From: Mesoaciditogaceae bacterium
GTDB lineage: Bacteria > Thermotogota > Thermotogae > Mesoaciditogales > Mesoaciditogaceae
Reading direction: 5' to 3'
Length of the DNA stretch: 7,937 nucleotides
Assembly: GCA_015486145.1 (NCBI GenBank)
Contig: WFSH01000147.1
Location: 1 to 7,937 of the forward strand
Shown: positions 1 through 5,820 of the stretch, piece after piece
Numbering within the stretch: the stretch's first letter is position 1
How the letters are laid out: every line of letters starts with the position of its first letter
Program-made: the position numbers and the translations under genes
The notes under the pieces: model-generated
Databases searched by the model: none
What the model was told of the DNA's origin: nothing
Seen by the model: the letters and a program-made list of their open reading frames with translations, nothing else

Positions 1-548
1 CCACGAGAAGTGGTCTTCTTACACCTCCGTTGAGAAATAGATTTGGTATGGTACTTGAATTCGATTTTTACGACGTGGAGGACATCACACGTATAGTTGA
101 GAGGACGGCAAAAATACTCGGGGTGAAAATCGAGAAAGAATGTGCCGTCGAAATAGCAAAGAGATCGAGAGGTACGCCAAGAGTGGCGAACAGGTTACTC
201 AAACGCATAAGGGACTTTGCAACTGTGAAATCTGAAAACGAGATAACACTTGAAACGATTAACGAAGCTTTTCAAGCCATGAAAATAGATCCGTACGGAC
301 TCGATGAGGTCGATAGAAAGATACTCTCTAAGATCGCTGAAGATTACCATGGTGGTCCAGTAGGGCTGAATTCTTTGGCGGCCACCATCGGAATGGAAGC
401 TGAAACCGTCAGAGAAGTGTACGAGCCTTATCTGCTGCAAGGAGGATTTGTTGCCAGAACATCGCGTGGTCGAATAATAACACCAAAAGGGTACGCCGTG
501 ATAGGAAAATCTCTGATCGGCTTTGAGAAATTTGATTTGGAGGGATAA
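1..548 (+). CDS. ruvB: Holliday junction branch migration helicase RuvB, C-terminal part (5' truncated)
   Basis: RuvB is the hexameric AAA+ motor that, with RuvA, drives branch migration of Holliday junctions in recombinational repair. The frame is open from the left edge (first whole codon at 3), so 181 residues are visible; relative to the usual 330-340, roughly 155 N-terminal residues with the Walker A and B motifs lie outside the window. The visible part opens with TRSGLLTPPLRNRFG, the family's conserved TTRAGLL...PLRDRFG segment. Its first Arg (codon 6-8) corresponds to the arginine finger. RSRGTPRVANRLLKR (about 145-205) is the sensor-II region. The remainder, with GPVGLNSLAATIG, VYEPYLLQGGF and TSRGRIITPKGY, is the winged-helix DNA-binding domain. 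The TTG at 30 and ATG at 48 are internal codons, not starts. The stop is at 546-548, three bases before the next gene, whose ribosome-binding site lies inside this one. Confidence 0.97.
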   Translation, partial: TRSGLLTPPLRNRFGMVLEFDFYDVEDITRIVERTAKILGVKIEKECAVEIAKRSRGTPRVANRLLKRIRDFATVKSENEITLETINEAFQAMKIDPYGLDEVDRKILSKIAEDYHGGPVGLNSLAATIGMEAETVREVYEPYLLQGGFVARTSRGRIITPKGYAVIGKSLIGFEKFDLEG

Positions 549-551
549 AAT

Positions 552-848
552 TTGTTTGTACTTGCAAATTTGTTGGATGCTGTTGCCGTAGTTTTGAACA
601 TCGTGATTTGGTTTGCGATTTTCGTCCTCGTCATAGACGCTATTCTGAGTTTCATAATGCCTTATTATTTCCCAATAAGAAGAATGTTTGACGCCATGGC
701 GGAACCAATGATAAGGCCATTAAGAAGAATCATTCCACCTTACGGCATGTTTGATTTTTCGCCGTTTGTGGCAATTCTCATTTTGGTGTTTATTCAGATC
801 TTTCTCGTCAACACACTTTTTGATCTGAGCGTGGTCTTAAAAAGATGA
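552..848 (+). CDS. YggT-family small integral membrane protein
   Basis: This 98-residue protein has two strongly hydrophobic segments, about residues 7-34 and 67-92. Between them is a basic loop with the family signature RPLRRIIPP.G..DFSPFVAIL. That layout is typical of the YggT family (about 90-100 residues for the single-unit form). YggT proteins sit in the cytoplasmic membrane. Their molecular role is unsettled; links to osmotic or potassium homeostasis and to cell-division neighbourhoods have been reported in other bacteria. The start is TTG at 552, chosen because GGAGGG at 539-544 lies seven bases upstream and because the gene then begins three bases after the ruvB stop. The TGA stop overlaps the ATG of the NAD kinase gene (ATGA at 845-848), which implies translational coupling. 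Family assignment is secure; function is not. Confidence 0.9.
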   Translation: MFVLANLLDAVAVVLNIVIWFAIFVLVIDAILSFIMPYYFPIRRMFDAMAEPMIRPLRRIIPPYGMFDFSPFVAILILVFIQIFLVNTLFDLSVVLKR

Positions 849-1672
849 TGAAATTTGACAGCGCGATAATCATTAGAAACGAAAAAAACAGACAAGCAAT
901 TGACGCCTCTGAAGTGATAAGAAGAAAGATAGAAAGGGCGGGGTTAAAGGTCGTCCAATTGGAGTTTTCAAATTCGAAGACCATTGCTTTCGTTCTTGGG
1001 GGAGACGGTACAGTTTTGAGAGCGTCGAAAAATCTTTCAGATCACGAAGCGAGCGTTGTTGGAATTAATTTTGGACACCTTGGATTCTTAAGCCCTTACG
1101 AATTTTCTGAAGTTGATGACGTGATGAACGCCATTCTCAAAGGTGAATATGTCGTTATGAAGAGGAATTTTTTGGAGATTTCTCAAGATGCACAAAAAAA
1201 ATTCGCTTTTAATGACTTTGTCATACAGCGTGATGTAAGATCCCACATGATGGAAGTTTCCGTGGAGATCGATGACATGGAAATGGGACGTGTGTTGTGT
1301 GATGGTATGATCTTTTCGACTTCAACCGGTTCTACGGCTTACAACCTTTCGGCTGGTGGTTCCGTTATCGATCCACTTGCTGAGGTTGTTTCAATCGTTC
1401 CCATTATGGCTCATGCTTTTTCGCCGTGGCCAGTTGTGGTGGCTTCTCCCAGAAAGATTTGTGTGCGCGTGTACCCACGTAACGAGGAAAGATATTTTTC
1501 GGTTATTGATGGAGAGAAATTTGAAGAATACAACGAATCTCAGGCATTTATGATAAAGAATTCAAAGAAAAATTTGAGATTCTTGTGTACAAAAGACAGA
1601 AATTTTTTCGAATTGGTTCATAAGAAATTGGGGTGGGGGCTGCACAACGGCTGTGGAGGCAACTTTTCATGA
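845..1672 (+). CDS. nadK: NAD kinase (ATP-NAD kinase)
   Basis: This cytoplasmic enzyme phosphorylates NAD to NADP, the step that sets the cell's NADP(H) pool. The protein has 275 residues, within the usual bacterial range. Visible motifs are GGDGT at 52-56 with the catalytic Asp54, GINFGHLGFL at 73-82, NDFVI at 123-127 (family N-E/D motif), DGMIFSTSTGSTAYNLSAGG at 153-172 (nucleotide-binding and substrate loop), and a typical KKLGWG near the C terminus. Two substitutions are noticeable: STSTGSTAY where STPTGSTAY is usual, and AHAFSPWPVVV where a PH...RP-type segment is common. Neither removes a residue I regard as essential. The start could be 845 or the adjacent ATG at 848; 845 gives the ATGA overlap with yggT, but no strong ribosome-binding site precedes either, so coupling probably supplies initiation. 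The gene ends inside another ATGA overlap, with the regulator gene. A short tail after GWG (about 10 residues) carries the downstream ribosome-binding site. Confidence 0.95.
   Translation: MMKFDSAIIIRNEKNRQAIDASEVIRRKIERAGLKVVQLEFSNSKTIAFVLGGDGTVLRASKNLSDHEASVVGINFGHLGFLSPYEFSEVDDVMNAILKGEYVVMKRNFLEISQDAQKKFAFNDFVIQRDVRSHMMEVSVEIDDMEMGRVLCDGMIFSTSTGSTAYNLSAGGSVIDPLAEVVSIVPIMAHAFSPWPVVVASPRKICVRVYPRNEERYFSVIDGEKFEEYNESQAFMIKNSKKNLRFLCTKDRNFFELVHKKLGWGLHNGCGGNFS
1655..1659 (+). promoter_or_regulatory. Ribosome-binding site deciding the regulator start
   Basis: GGAGG lies nine bases upstream of the ATG at 1669. It supports that start over an in-frame GTG at 1633, which has no comparable site and would add 12 poorly family-like residues (MGAAQRLWRQLF). 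Confidence 0.75.
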
Positions 1673-3375
1673 GTCTGAAAAGTGGTTACTACCAAAGAAT
1701 TCTTGACTCCATGTTGGAAGGTGTGATAATGATCGATGAAAAGGCGCGTGTACTTTTCATCAACAATGCTGCGTGCAAGATTCTCAAACTTCCTCAAAAA
1801 GATTACAGCGGCCAGAGTGTCGTGGATACAATTCCCAACACGCGACTTCATTTGGTTTTAAAAACAGGGAAAGCTGAACTCGACAAGATTCAAAATGTCG
1901 GCAACGTTAAAATCGTCACCTCGAGGGTTCCGCTTTTTGATGAAAATGGAAAAATCGTTGGTGCGGTTGCCGTTTTTAGGGATATAACTGGAGTCAGACG
2001 TATGGCTGAAGAGGTTACAGACCTGAAAAATATTCGTCTCATGCTTGAAGCCATCATTGATTCCACAGATGATGCGATAAGTGTTGCGGATTCGAATGGA
2101 AAGATCACGTTGGTTAATCGTGCGTACACGAAAATAACGGGATTTAACCCTGACGATGTCATTGGGAAGCCTGCGAGTGTTGACATCGCAGAGGGGGAAA
2201 GTGTTCACATGATGGTGTCAAAATCCAAAAGGGCGATAATGGGCCACAGAATAAAAGTTGGTCCTATGAAAAAAGAGGTGATTGTGGATGCTACCCCTCT
2301 CGTTATAGATGGAAATTTTGTTGGAAGCGTTGCGGTGATACACGATGTTTCAAAAATCATATCGCTCAGTCGGAAGCTTGAAGAGGCAAATCGAACGATC
2401 CGCAGAATAAGTGCACGCTATACCTTTGATGACATAATTGGGAAATCTCATATAATGCAGGTGGCTATCCTTCAAGCCCAAAAGGTTGCCAAGACTCGTG
2501 CCACAGTGCTTCTCAGGGGAGAATCTGGAACTGGTAAGGAACTCTTTGCTCACGCAATTCATAATGCAAGTGATAGGGCTTCTCATCCTTTTGTAAGTGT
2601 CAATTGTGCGGCTCTCCCAGAAGGTATACTTGAGTCTGAACTTTTTGGATATGAAGAAGGAGCCTTCACTGGAGCAAAGAAGGGAGGAAAACGTGGACTC
2701 CTGGAGGAAGCTAATGGGGGAACGTTTTTTCTTGATGAAATTGGAAAAATGGAAGTTGAGATTCAATCGAGGTTTTTGAGATTTTTACAAGAGATGGAGA
2801 TTGTTCGTCTTGGTAGTACGAAAACAAAGCATTTGGATGTTAGGATAATAGCCGCTACGAATCTCAACCTCGAAGATATGGTAAAGAAAGGTAAATTCAT
2901 TCCGGATCTCTATTACAGATTAAACGTCGTCCCAATTTTCATTCCGCCGTTGCGTGAAAGAATGGAAGACCTTGAGGCTTTGGTAAAAAACACCATAAGA
3001 AAACTCAACCAAGAATATGGAAGGGCTGTAGAAAGTGTTTCAAATGAGGTGTTGGAAGTTCTTAAGAGTCTTTCTTGGCCTGGAAATGTTAGAGAACTTG
3101 AAAATTTTATAGCGCGTTCCATGATAAACATGGAAATTAGCGAGAAGATCATAAAGATTTCTCATCTTCCACCATTCGAACTTCCAAGAAAGTACTCTTC
3201 GGAAATACGAGTTCCGTCTGGAACAACGCTCAAATCTGCGTTGAAAAATTTTGAGCGCCATCTCATAGAAACCACTTTGAAGTCGTACGGTGGTAACAGG
3301 ACAAAAACAGCCGAAGCACTTGGGATTAACTTAAGAACGTTGTTTTACAAGTTGAAACTCTACAAAATACGATGA
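1669..3375 (+). CDS. Sigma-54-dependent transcriptional activator, PAS-PAS-AAA+-Fis HTH
   Basis: This 568-residue protein is a bacterial enhancer-binding protein, which uses ATP hydrolysis to remodel sigma-54 RNA polymerase. Two PAS sensor domains occupy about 7-107 and 125-228; the second has the typical STDDAISVADSNGKI and NRAYTKITGF segments. A helical linker at 229-250 leads into the AAA+ domain (about 255-490). The latter has Walker A GESGTGKE (284-291), the sigma-54-contacting loop GAFTGA (331-336), Walker B GTFFLDEIG (351-359; Asp356, Glu357), a YYRLN/LRER arginine region (415-431) and sensor II WPGNVREL (470-477). A Fis-type helix-turn-helix lies at about 530-565 (GGNRTKTAEALGINLRTLFYKL). 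There is no receiver domain, so a ligand or redox cue sensed by PAS is more likely than phosphorylation; the signal is unknown. The start is the ATG in the ATGA overlap with the NAD kinase stop. The stop overlaps the glyA ribosome-binding site. Class is certain; targets are not visible. Confidence 0.95.
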   Translation: MSLKSGYYQRILDSMLEGVIMIDEKARVLFINNAACKILKLPQKDYSGQSVVDTIPNTRLHLVLKTGKAELDKIQNVGNVKIVTSRVPLFDENGKIVGAVAVFRDITGVRRMAEEVTDLKNIRLMLEAIIDSTDDAISVADSNGKITLVNRAYTKITGFNPDDVIGKPASVDIAEGESVHMMVSKSKRAIMGHRIKVGPMKKEVIVDATPLVIDGNFVGSVAVIHDVSKIISLSRKLEEANRTIRRISARYTFDDIIGKSHIMQVAILQAQKVAKTRATVLLRGESGTGKELFAHAIHNASDRASHPFVSVNCAALPEGILESELFGYEEGAFTGAKKGGKRGLLEEANGGTFFLDEIGKMEVEIQSRFLRFLQEMEIVRLGSTKTKHLDVRIIAATNLNLEDMVKKGKFIPDLYYRLNVVPIFIPPLRERMEDLEALVKNTIRKLNQEYGRAVESVSNEVLEVLKSLSWPGNVRELENFIARSMINMEISEKIIKISHLPPFELPRKYSSEIRVPSGTTLKSALKNFERHLIETTLKSYGGNRTKTAEALGINLRTLFYKLKLYKIR

Positions 3376-3381
3376 GGAGGT
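3375..3381 (+). promoter_or_regulatory. Strong glyA ribosome-binding site overlapping the upstream stop codon
   Basis: AGGAGGT is a near-complete match to the anti-Shine-Dalgarno sequence. It is placed nine bases (from the end of AGGAGG) before the glyA ATG at 3390. Its first base is the last base of the regulator's TGA, so ribosomes finishing the regulator arrive directly on it. Confidence 0.8.
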
Positions 3382-3389
3382 AATGGTAT

Positions 3390-4643
3390 ATGAAAGATTT
3401 GTGGGAAGAAGTTAAAGATGTGGATCCAGAAATTTATGACATCCTTCATAAGGAATTGAAGAGAGAACAAAAAGGAATAGAGCTGATCGCTTCTGAAAAC
3501 TTCGTTTCTAAAGCGGTGTTGCAAGCCATGGGTAGCGTTTTGACGAATAAATACGCCGAGGGATATCCCGCAAAACGCTATTATGGAGGGTGTGAAGTGG
3601 TTGACATGGCCGAAAATCTTGCAAGAGATAGGGCAAAAGCTCTGTTTGGTGCGGAGCACGCAAATGTTCAGCCACATTCTGGTTCACAAGCCAATATGGC
3701 CACTTATTTTGCACTTGCCAAACCTGGCAGCACGATCATGGGACTTTCGTTGACTCAAGGTGGACACCTTACCCATGGCTCTCCCGTGAATTTTTCTGGA
3801 AAGTTGTACAATTTCGTTCCTTACGGGTTGAATTTGGATACCGAAACGATAGATTACGACGAAGTGGAACGCTTGGCGATAGAGCATAAACCCAAGGTGA
3901 TCGTTACAGGTGGAAGTGCTTATGCCCGTACAATAGATTTTAAGCGTTTCAGAGAAATTGCGGATGAGGTGGGAGCCTACTTGGTCGTTGATATGGCTCA
4001 TTTTGCCGGCCTTGTAGCGGCAAAAGTGCATCCCAATCCCGTTGAGTACGCGCACGTTGTGACTTCAACAACTCACAAAACGCTTCGGGGTCCACGGGGT
4101 GGATTAATACTTGCAAAATCCGATCTTGCCAAATCGATCGACAAATCCATTTTTCCTGGGATACAGGGAGGTCCTTTGATGCACATAATAGCCGCTAAAG
4201 CTGTTTGTTTTAAAGAAGCCATGACAGATTCGTTCAAACAATACCAAATTCAGATTGTCAAAAATGCATCTGCTTTGGCAAAAGCGTTGTCTGACAGAGG
4301 GATTAGAATAGTTTCCGGAGGAACAGATACGCATTTAATGCTCGTTGATCTCACGGAAACGGGATTAACCGGCAAAAAAGTGGAAGCCATGCTCGGAGAA
4401 GTTGGCATCACGGTGAATAAAAACACGATACCGAGAGAGACGAGATCTCCCTTTGTTACCAGCGGTATCAGACTTGGAACGCCAGCCGTTACCACTCGTA
4501 ACATGAAAGAGGCTCAAATGGAAGAGATAGCCGACATCATAGCTTCTGTCATTCACAATCCAGATGATGAAGAAGTGAAACGTGCATCGCGCGAAAGAGT
4601 TGAAAAATTGTGTAAGGATTTTCCGTTGTATCCCGATATGTGA
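3390..4643 (+). CDS. glyA: Serine hydroxymethyltransferase
   Basis: This PLP enzyme interconverts serine plus tetrahydrofolate with glycine plus 5,10-methylene-tetrahydrofolate, the main source of one-carbon units, in the cytoplasm. The protein has 417 residues, the standard bacterial length. Motifs in order are ELIASENF (31-38), NKYAEGYP (53-60) and RYYGGCE (63-69). They are followed by QPHSGSQAN (94-102), DMAHFAGL (201-208, with the PLP-contacting Asp and His) and TSTTHKTLRGPRGG (225-238), where Lys230 is the Schiff-base lysine. IFPGIQGGP (254-262) and SGIRLGTPAVTTR (358-370) follow. The sequence is closely similar to the Thermotoga maritima enzyme as I remember it, which is the best single clue to the lineage. 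It is 14 bases downstream of the sigma-54 activator and probably cotranscribed with it; whether that regulator controls glyA cannot be told. Everything expected for activity is present. Confidence 0.98.
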   Translation: MKDLWEEVKDVDPEIYDILHKELKREQKGIELIASENFVSKAVLQAMGSVLTNKYAEGYPAKRYYGGCEVVDMAENLARDRAKALFGAEHANVQPHSGSQANMATYFALAKPGSTIMGLSLTQGGHLTHGSPVNFSGKLYNFVPYGLNLDTETIDYDEVERLAIEHKPKVIVTGGSAYARTIDFKRFREIADEVGAYLVVDMAHFAGLVAAKVHPNPVEYAHVVTSTTHKTLRGPRGGLILAKSDLAKSIDKSIFPGIQGGPLMHIIAAKAVCFKEAMTDSFKQYQIQIVKNASALAKALSDRGIRIVSGGTDTHLMLVDLTETGLTGKKVEAMLGEVGITVNKNTIPRETRSPFVTSGIRLGTPAVTTRNMKEAQMEEIADIIASVIHNPDDEEVKRASRERVEKLCKDFPLYPDM

Positions 4644-4656
4644 TTGCAATTTGGAT

Positions 4657-4676
4657 GTAAGAATGGCATTCGTTAC
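4657..4676 (+). repeat. Imperfect palindrome in the glyA-glgD gap (operator or RNA hairpin candidate)
   Basis: The left arm GTAAGAATG (4657-4665) and the right arm CATTC-G-TTAC (4667-4676) are complementary over nine pairs. The arms flank a single central G at 4666, and one extra G sits at 4672. As DNA it could be a dimeric repressor site. As RNA it would be a short hairpin with a bulge, ending about eight bases before the glgD ribosome-binding site. It sits in the only gap longer than 14 bases between consecutive genes of the ruvB-to-glgC string. There is no following T-run, so it is not an intrinsic terminator. Function is inferred only. Confidence 0.35.
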
Positions 4677-4683
4677 GCCCAAA

Positions 4684-4692
4684 AGGGGTGAT
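4684..4692 (+). promoter_or_regulatory. Ribosome-binding site deciding the glgD start
   Basis: AGGGGTGAT resembles the AGGAGGTGAT consensus. The GGGG core (4685-4688) is eight bases before the TTG at 4697, but overlaps the GTG at 4688 and lies only two bases before the ATG at 4691. The spacing therefore favours TTG at 4697 as the true start. Confidence 0.65.
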
Positions 4693-4696
4693 GATT

Positions 4697-5806
4697 TTGA
4701 AAGTTTTGGGATTGATCCTTGCCGGCGAGAAAGGAAAAGGATTGGGAAAGTTAACCTCTAAAAGGGCCTCAGCCGCCGTTCCTGTAGGTGGGAAATACCG
4801 TGCGATAGATTTCACACTTTCCAACATGGTCAGATCTGGCATAAAAAAAGTGGGAGTGCTCACTCAGTACAATCCGCGCAGTCTCATGGATCATTTGGGG
4901 TCAGGTAAAGAATGGGATTTAGACAGAAAAAAAGGAGGATTGTACATTCTTCAGCCTTATGTGAGTGAAAGTGAACGGTATTGGTATCGCGGTACGGCTG
5001 ATGCCATGTACCAAAATATGACGGTTCTCAAAAGGGGAAACGAGGACTATGTGCTGATAGGCTCTGGAGATCACATATTTAATTTTGACTTTAGAGCGCT
5101 TTACGACTATCACATGATATCTATGGCTGATATAACGGTTATGACCAAATCCATTGAGGGTTACGAACCGGAACTCTACGGAGTGGTCAAAACAGATGAT
5201 GAGGGAAGAGTGGTGAATTTTGAGGAAAAGCATCCAAATCCTGAAGGGGACAAAATAAATTTGGGTGTGTACTTCATAAACAAAAAGATGCTCATGGACT
5301 TGCTGTATGCAGCTGTTCCAAATGGAGGTTGTGATTTTGTAAACGATGTCATAATTCCAAATCTTAGTACGCTTAGAATAATGTCCTACGAATTTACAGG
5401 TTATTGGCATAACGTGAAAAAATCCATATTGGAATACAAAAAAATAAACATGGATATGTTAGATCGAAAAGTTTCTCACGAACTTTTCTATCAAAATGGG
5501 AAGATATTTACCAAATTGAAGGATTTGGCACCACCTAAGGTTACAGCAACGGGATCGGTGACGAATTCCATAGTTGCCGATGGAAGTATAATTGCCGGTA
5601 AGGTTGTGAACAGTGTAATATTTAGAAATGTTGAGATCAGATCGGGTGCCGTGGTGGAAAATTCCATCGTTTTTGAAGGTTCTGTGATCGAGGAGGGAGC
5701 GAAGATAAACAATTGCATTCTCGACAAAAACGTTACCATTCGATCAGAGCGTACCTACAAAGGGTACGACGAACCTTTGATTTTTGAAAAGCGACAAGTT
5801 GCATAA
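4697..5806 (+). CDS. glgD: ADP-glucose pyrophosphorylase-like subunit GlgD (probably catalytically impaired)
   Basis: This 369-residue protein (TTG start) is the non-canonical partner of GlgC in ADP-glucose synthesis, the first committed step of bacterial glycogen formation. The N-terminal nucleotidyltransferase domain reads MKVLGLILAGEKGKGLGKLT, GGKYRAIDFTLSN (31-43), TQYNPRSLMDHLGSGKEWDL (56-75), WYRGTADAMYQN (96-107) and GSGDHIF (122-128). A left-handed beta-helix with imperfect hexapeptides follows from about 280 (TGSVTNSIVADGSIIAG). Compared with GlgC, the catalytic Arg of GGxGTRL is Gly15, the Lys of the KPAV motif is Ser25, and the metal-binding Asp of GYWRDVG is Asn239 in GYWHNV. Asp125 of SGD and Lys178 of FEEK remain. 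This pattern fits a regulatory or structural subunit, as known for Firmicute GlgD, not an independent enzyme. It follows glyA after 53 bases and precedes glgC by 14, so the two are surely coexpressed. Confidence 0.93.
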   Translation: MKVLGLILAGEKGKGLGKLTSKRASAAVPVGGKYRAIDFTLSNMVRSGIKKVGVLTQYNPRSLMDHLGSGKEWDLDRKKGGLYILQPYVSESERYWYRGTADAMYQNMTVLKRGNEDYVLIGSGDHIFNFDFRALYDYHMISMADITVMTKSIEGYEPELYGVVKTDDEGRVVNFEEKHPNPEGDKINLGVYFINKKMLMDLLYAAVPNGGCDFVNDVIIPNLSTLRIMSYEFTGYWHNVKKSILEYKKINMDMLDRKVSHELFYQNGKIFTKLKDLAPPKVTATGSVTNSIVADGSIIAGKVVNSVIFRNVEIRSGAVVENSIVFEGSVIEEGAKINNCILDKNVTIRSERTYKGYDEPLIFEKRQVA

Positions 5807-5812
5807 AGGGAG
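5807..5812 (+). promoter_or_regulatory. Ribosome-binding site of glgC
   Basis: AGGGAG sits immediately after the glgD stop and eight bases before the TTG start at 5821, supporting this unusual start codon. Starting there gives the expected short lead into MILAGGQGTRL. Confidence 0.65.
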
Positions 5813-5820
5813 ATGGTAAG

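Noticed and set aside
1633..1668. Upstream GTG start extending the sigma-54 activator by 12 residues
   Set aside because: No suitable ribosome-binding site precedes it, the added residues are not family-like, and the ATG at 1669 has GGAGG at ideal distance and the ATGA overlap.
3605..3625. TGGC...TTGC pair within glyA resembling a -24/-12 promoter
   Set aside because: The spacing is 11 rather than 10 bases between GG and GC, which sigma-54 does not tolerate well, and it lies deep in conserved coding sequence.
4664..4678. Possible sigma-54 promoter before glgD (TGGCA...ACGC with GG-N10-GC spacing)
   Set aside because: The -12 part is ACGC instead of TTGC. Initiation would fall near 4690, inside or after the glgD ribosome-binding site at 4684-4692, leaving a transcript without a usable site. 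The bases are better explained by the palindrome.
4919..5410. Minus-strand open frame of 163 codons opposite glgD, and similar minus-strand frames elsewhere
   Set aside because: They are antisense shadows of conserved genes; no motifs, and their products look like random His/Ile/Phe-rich translations.
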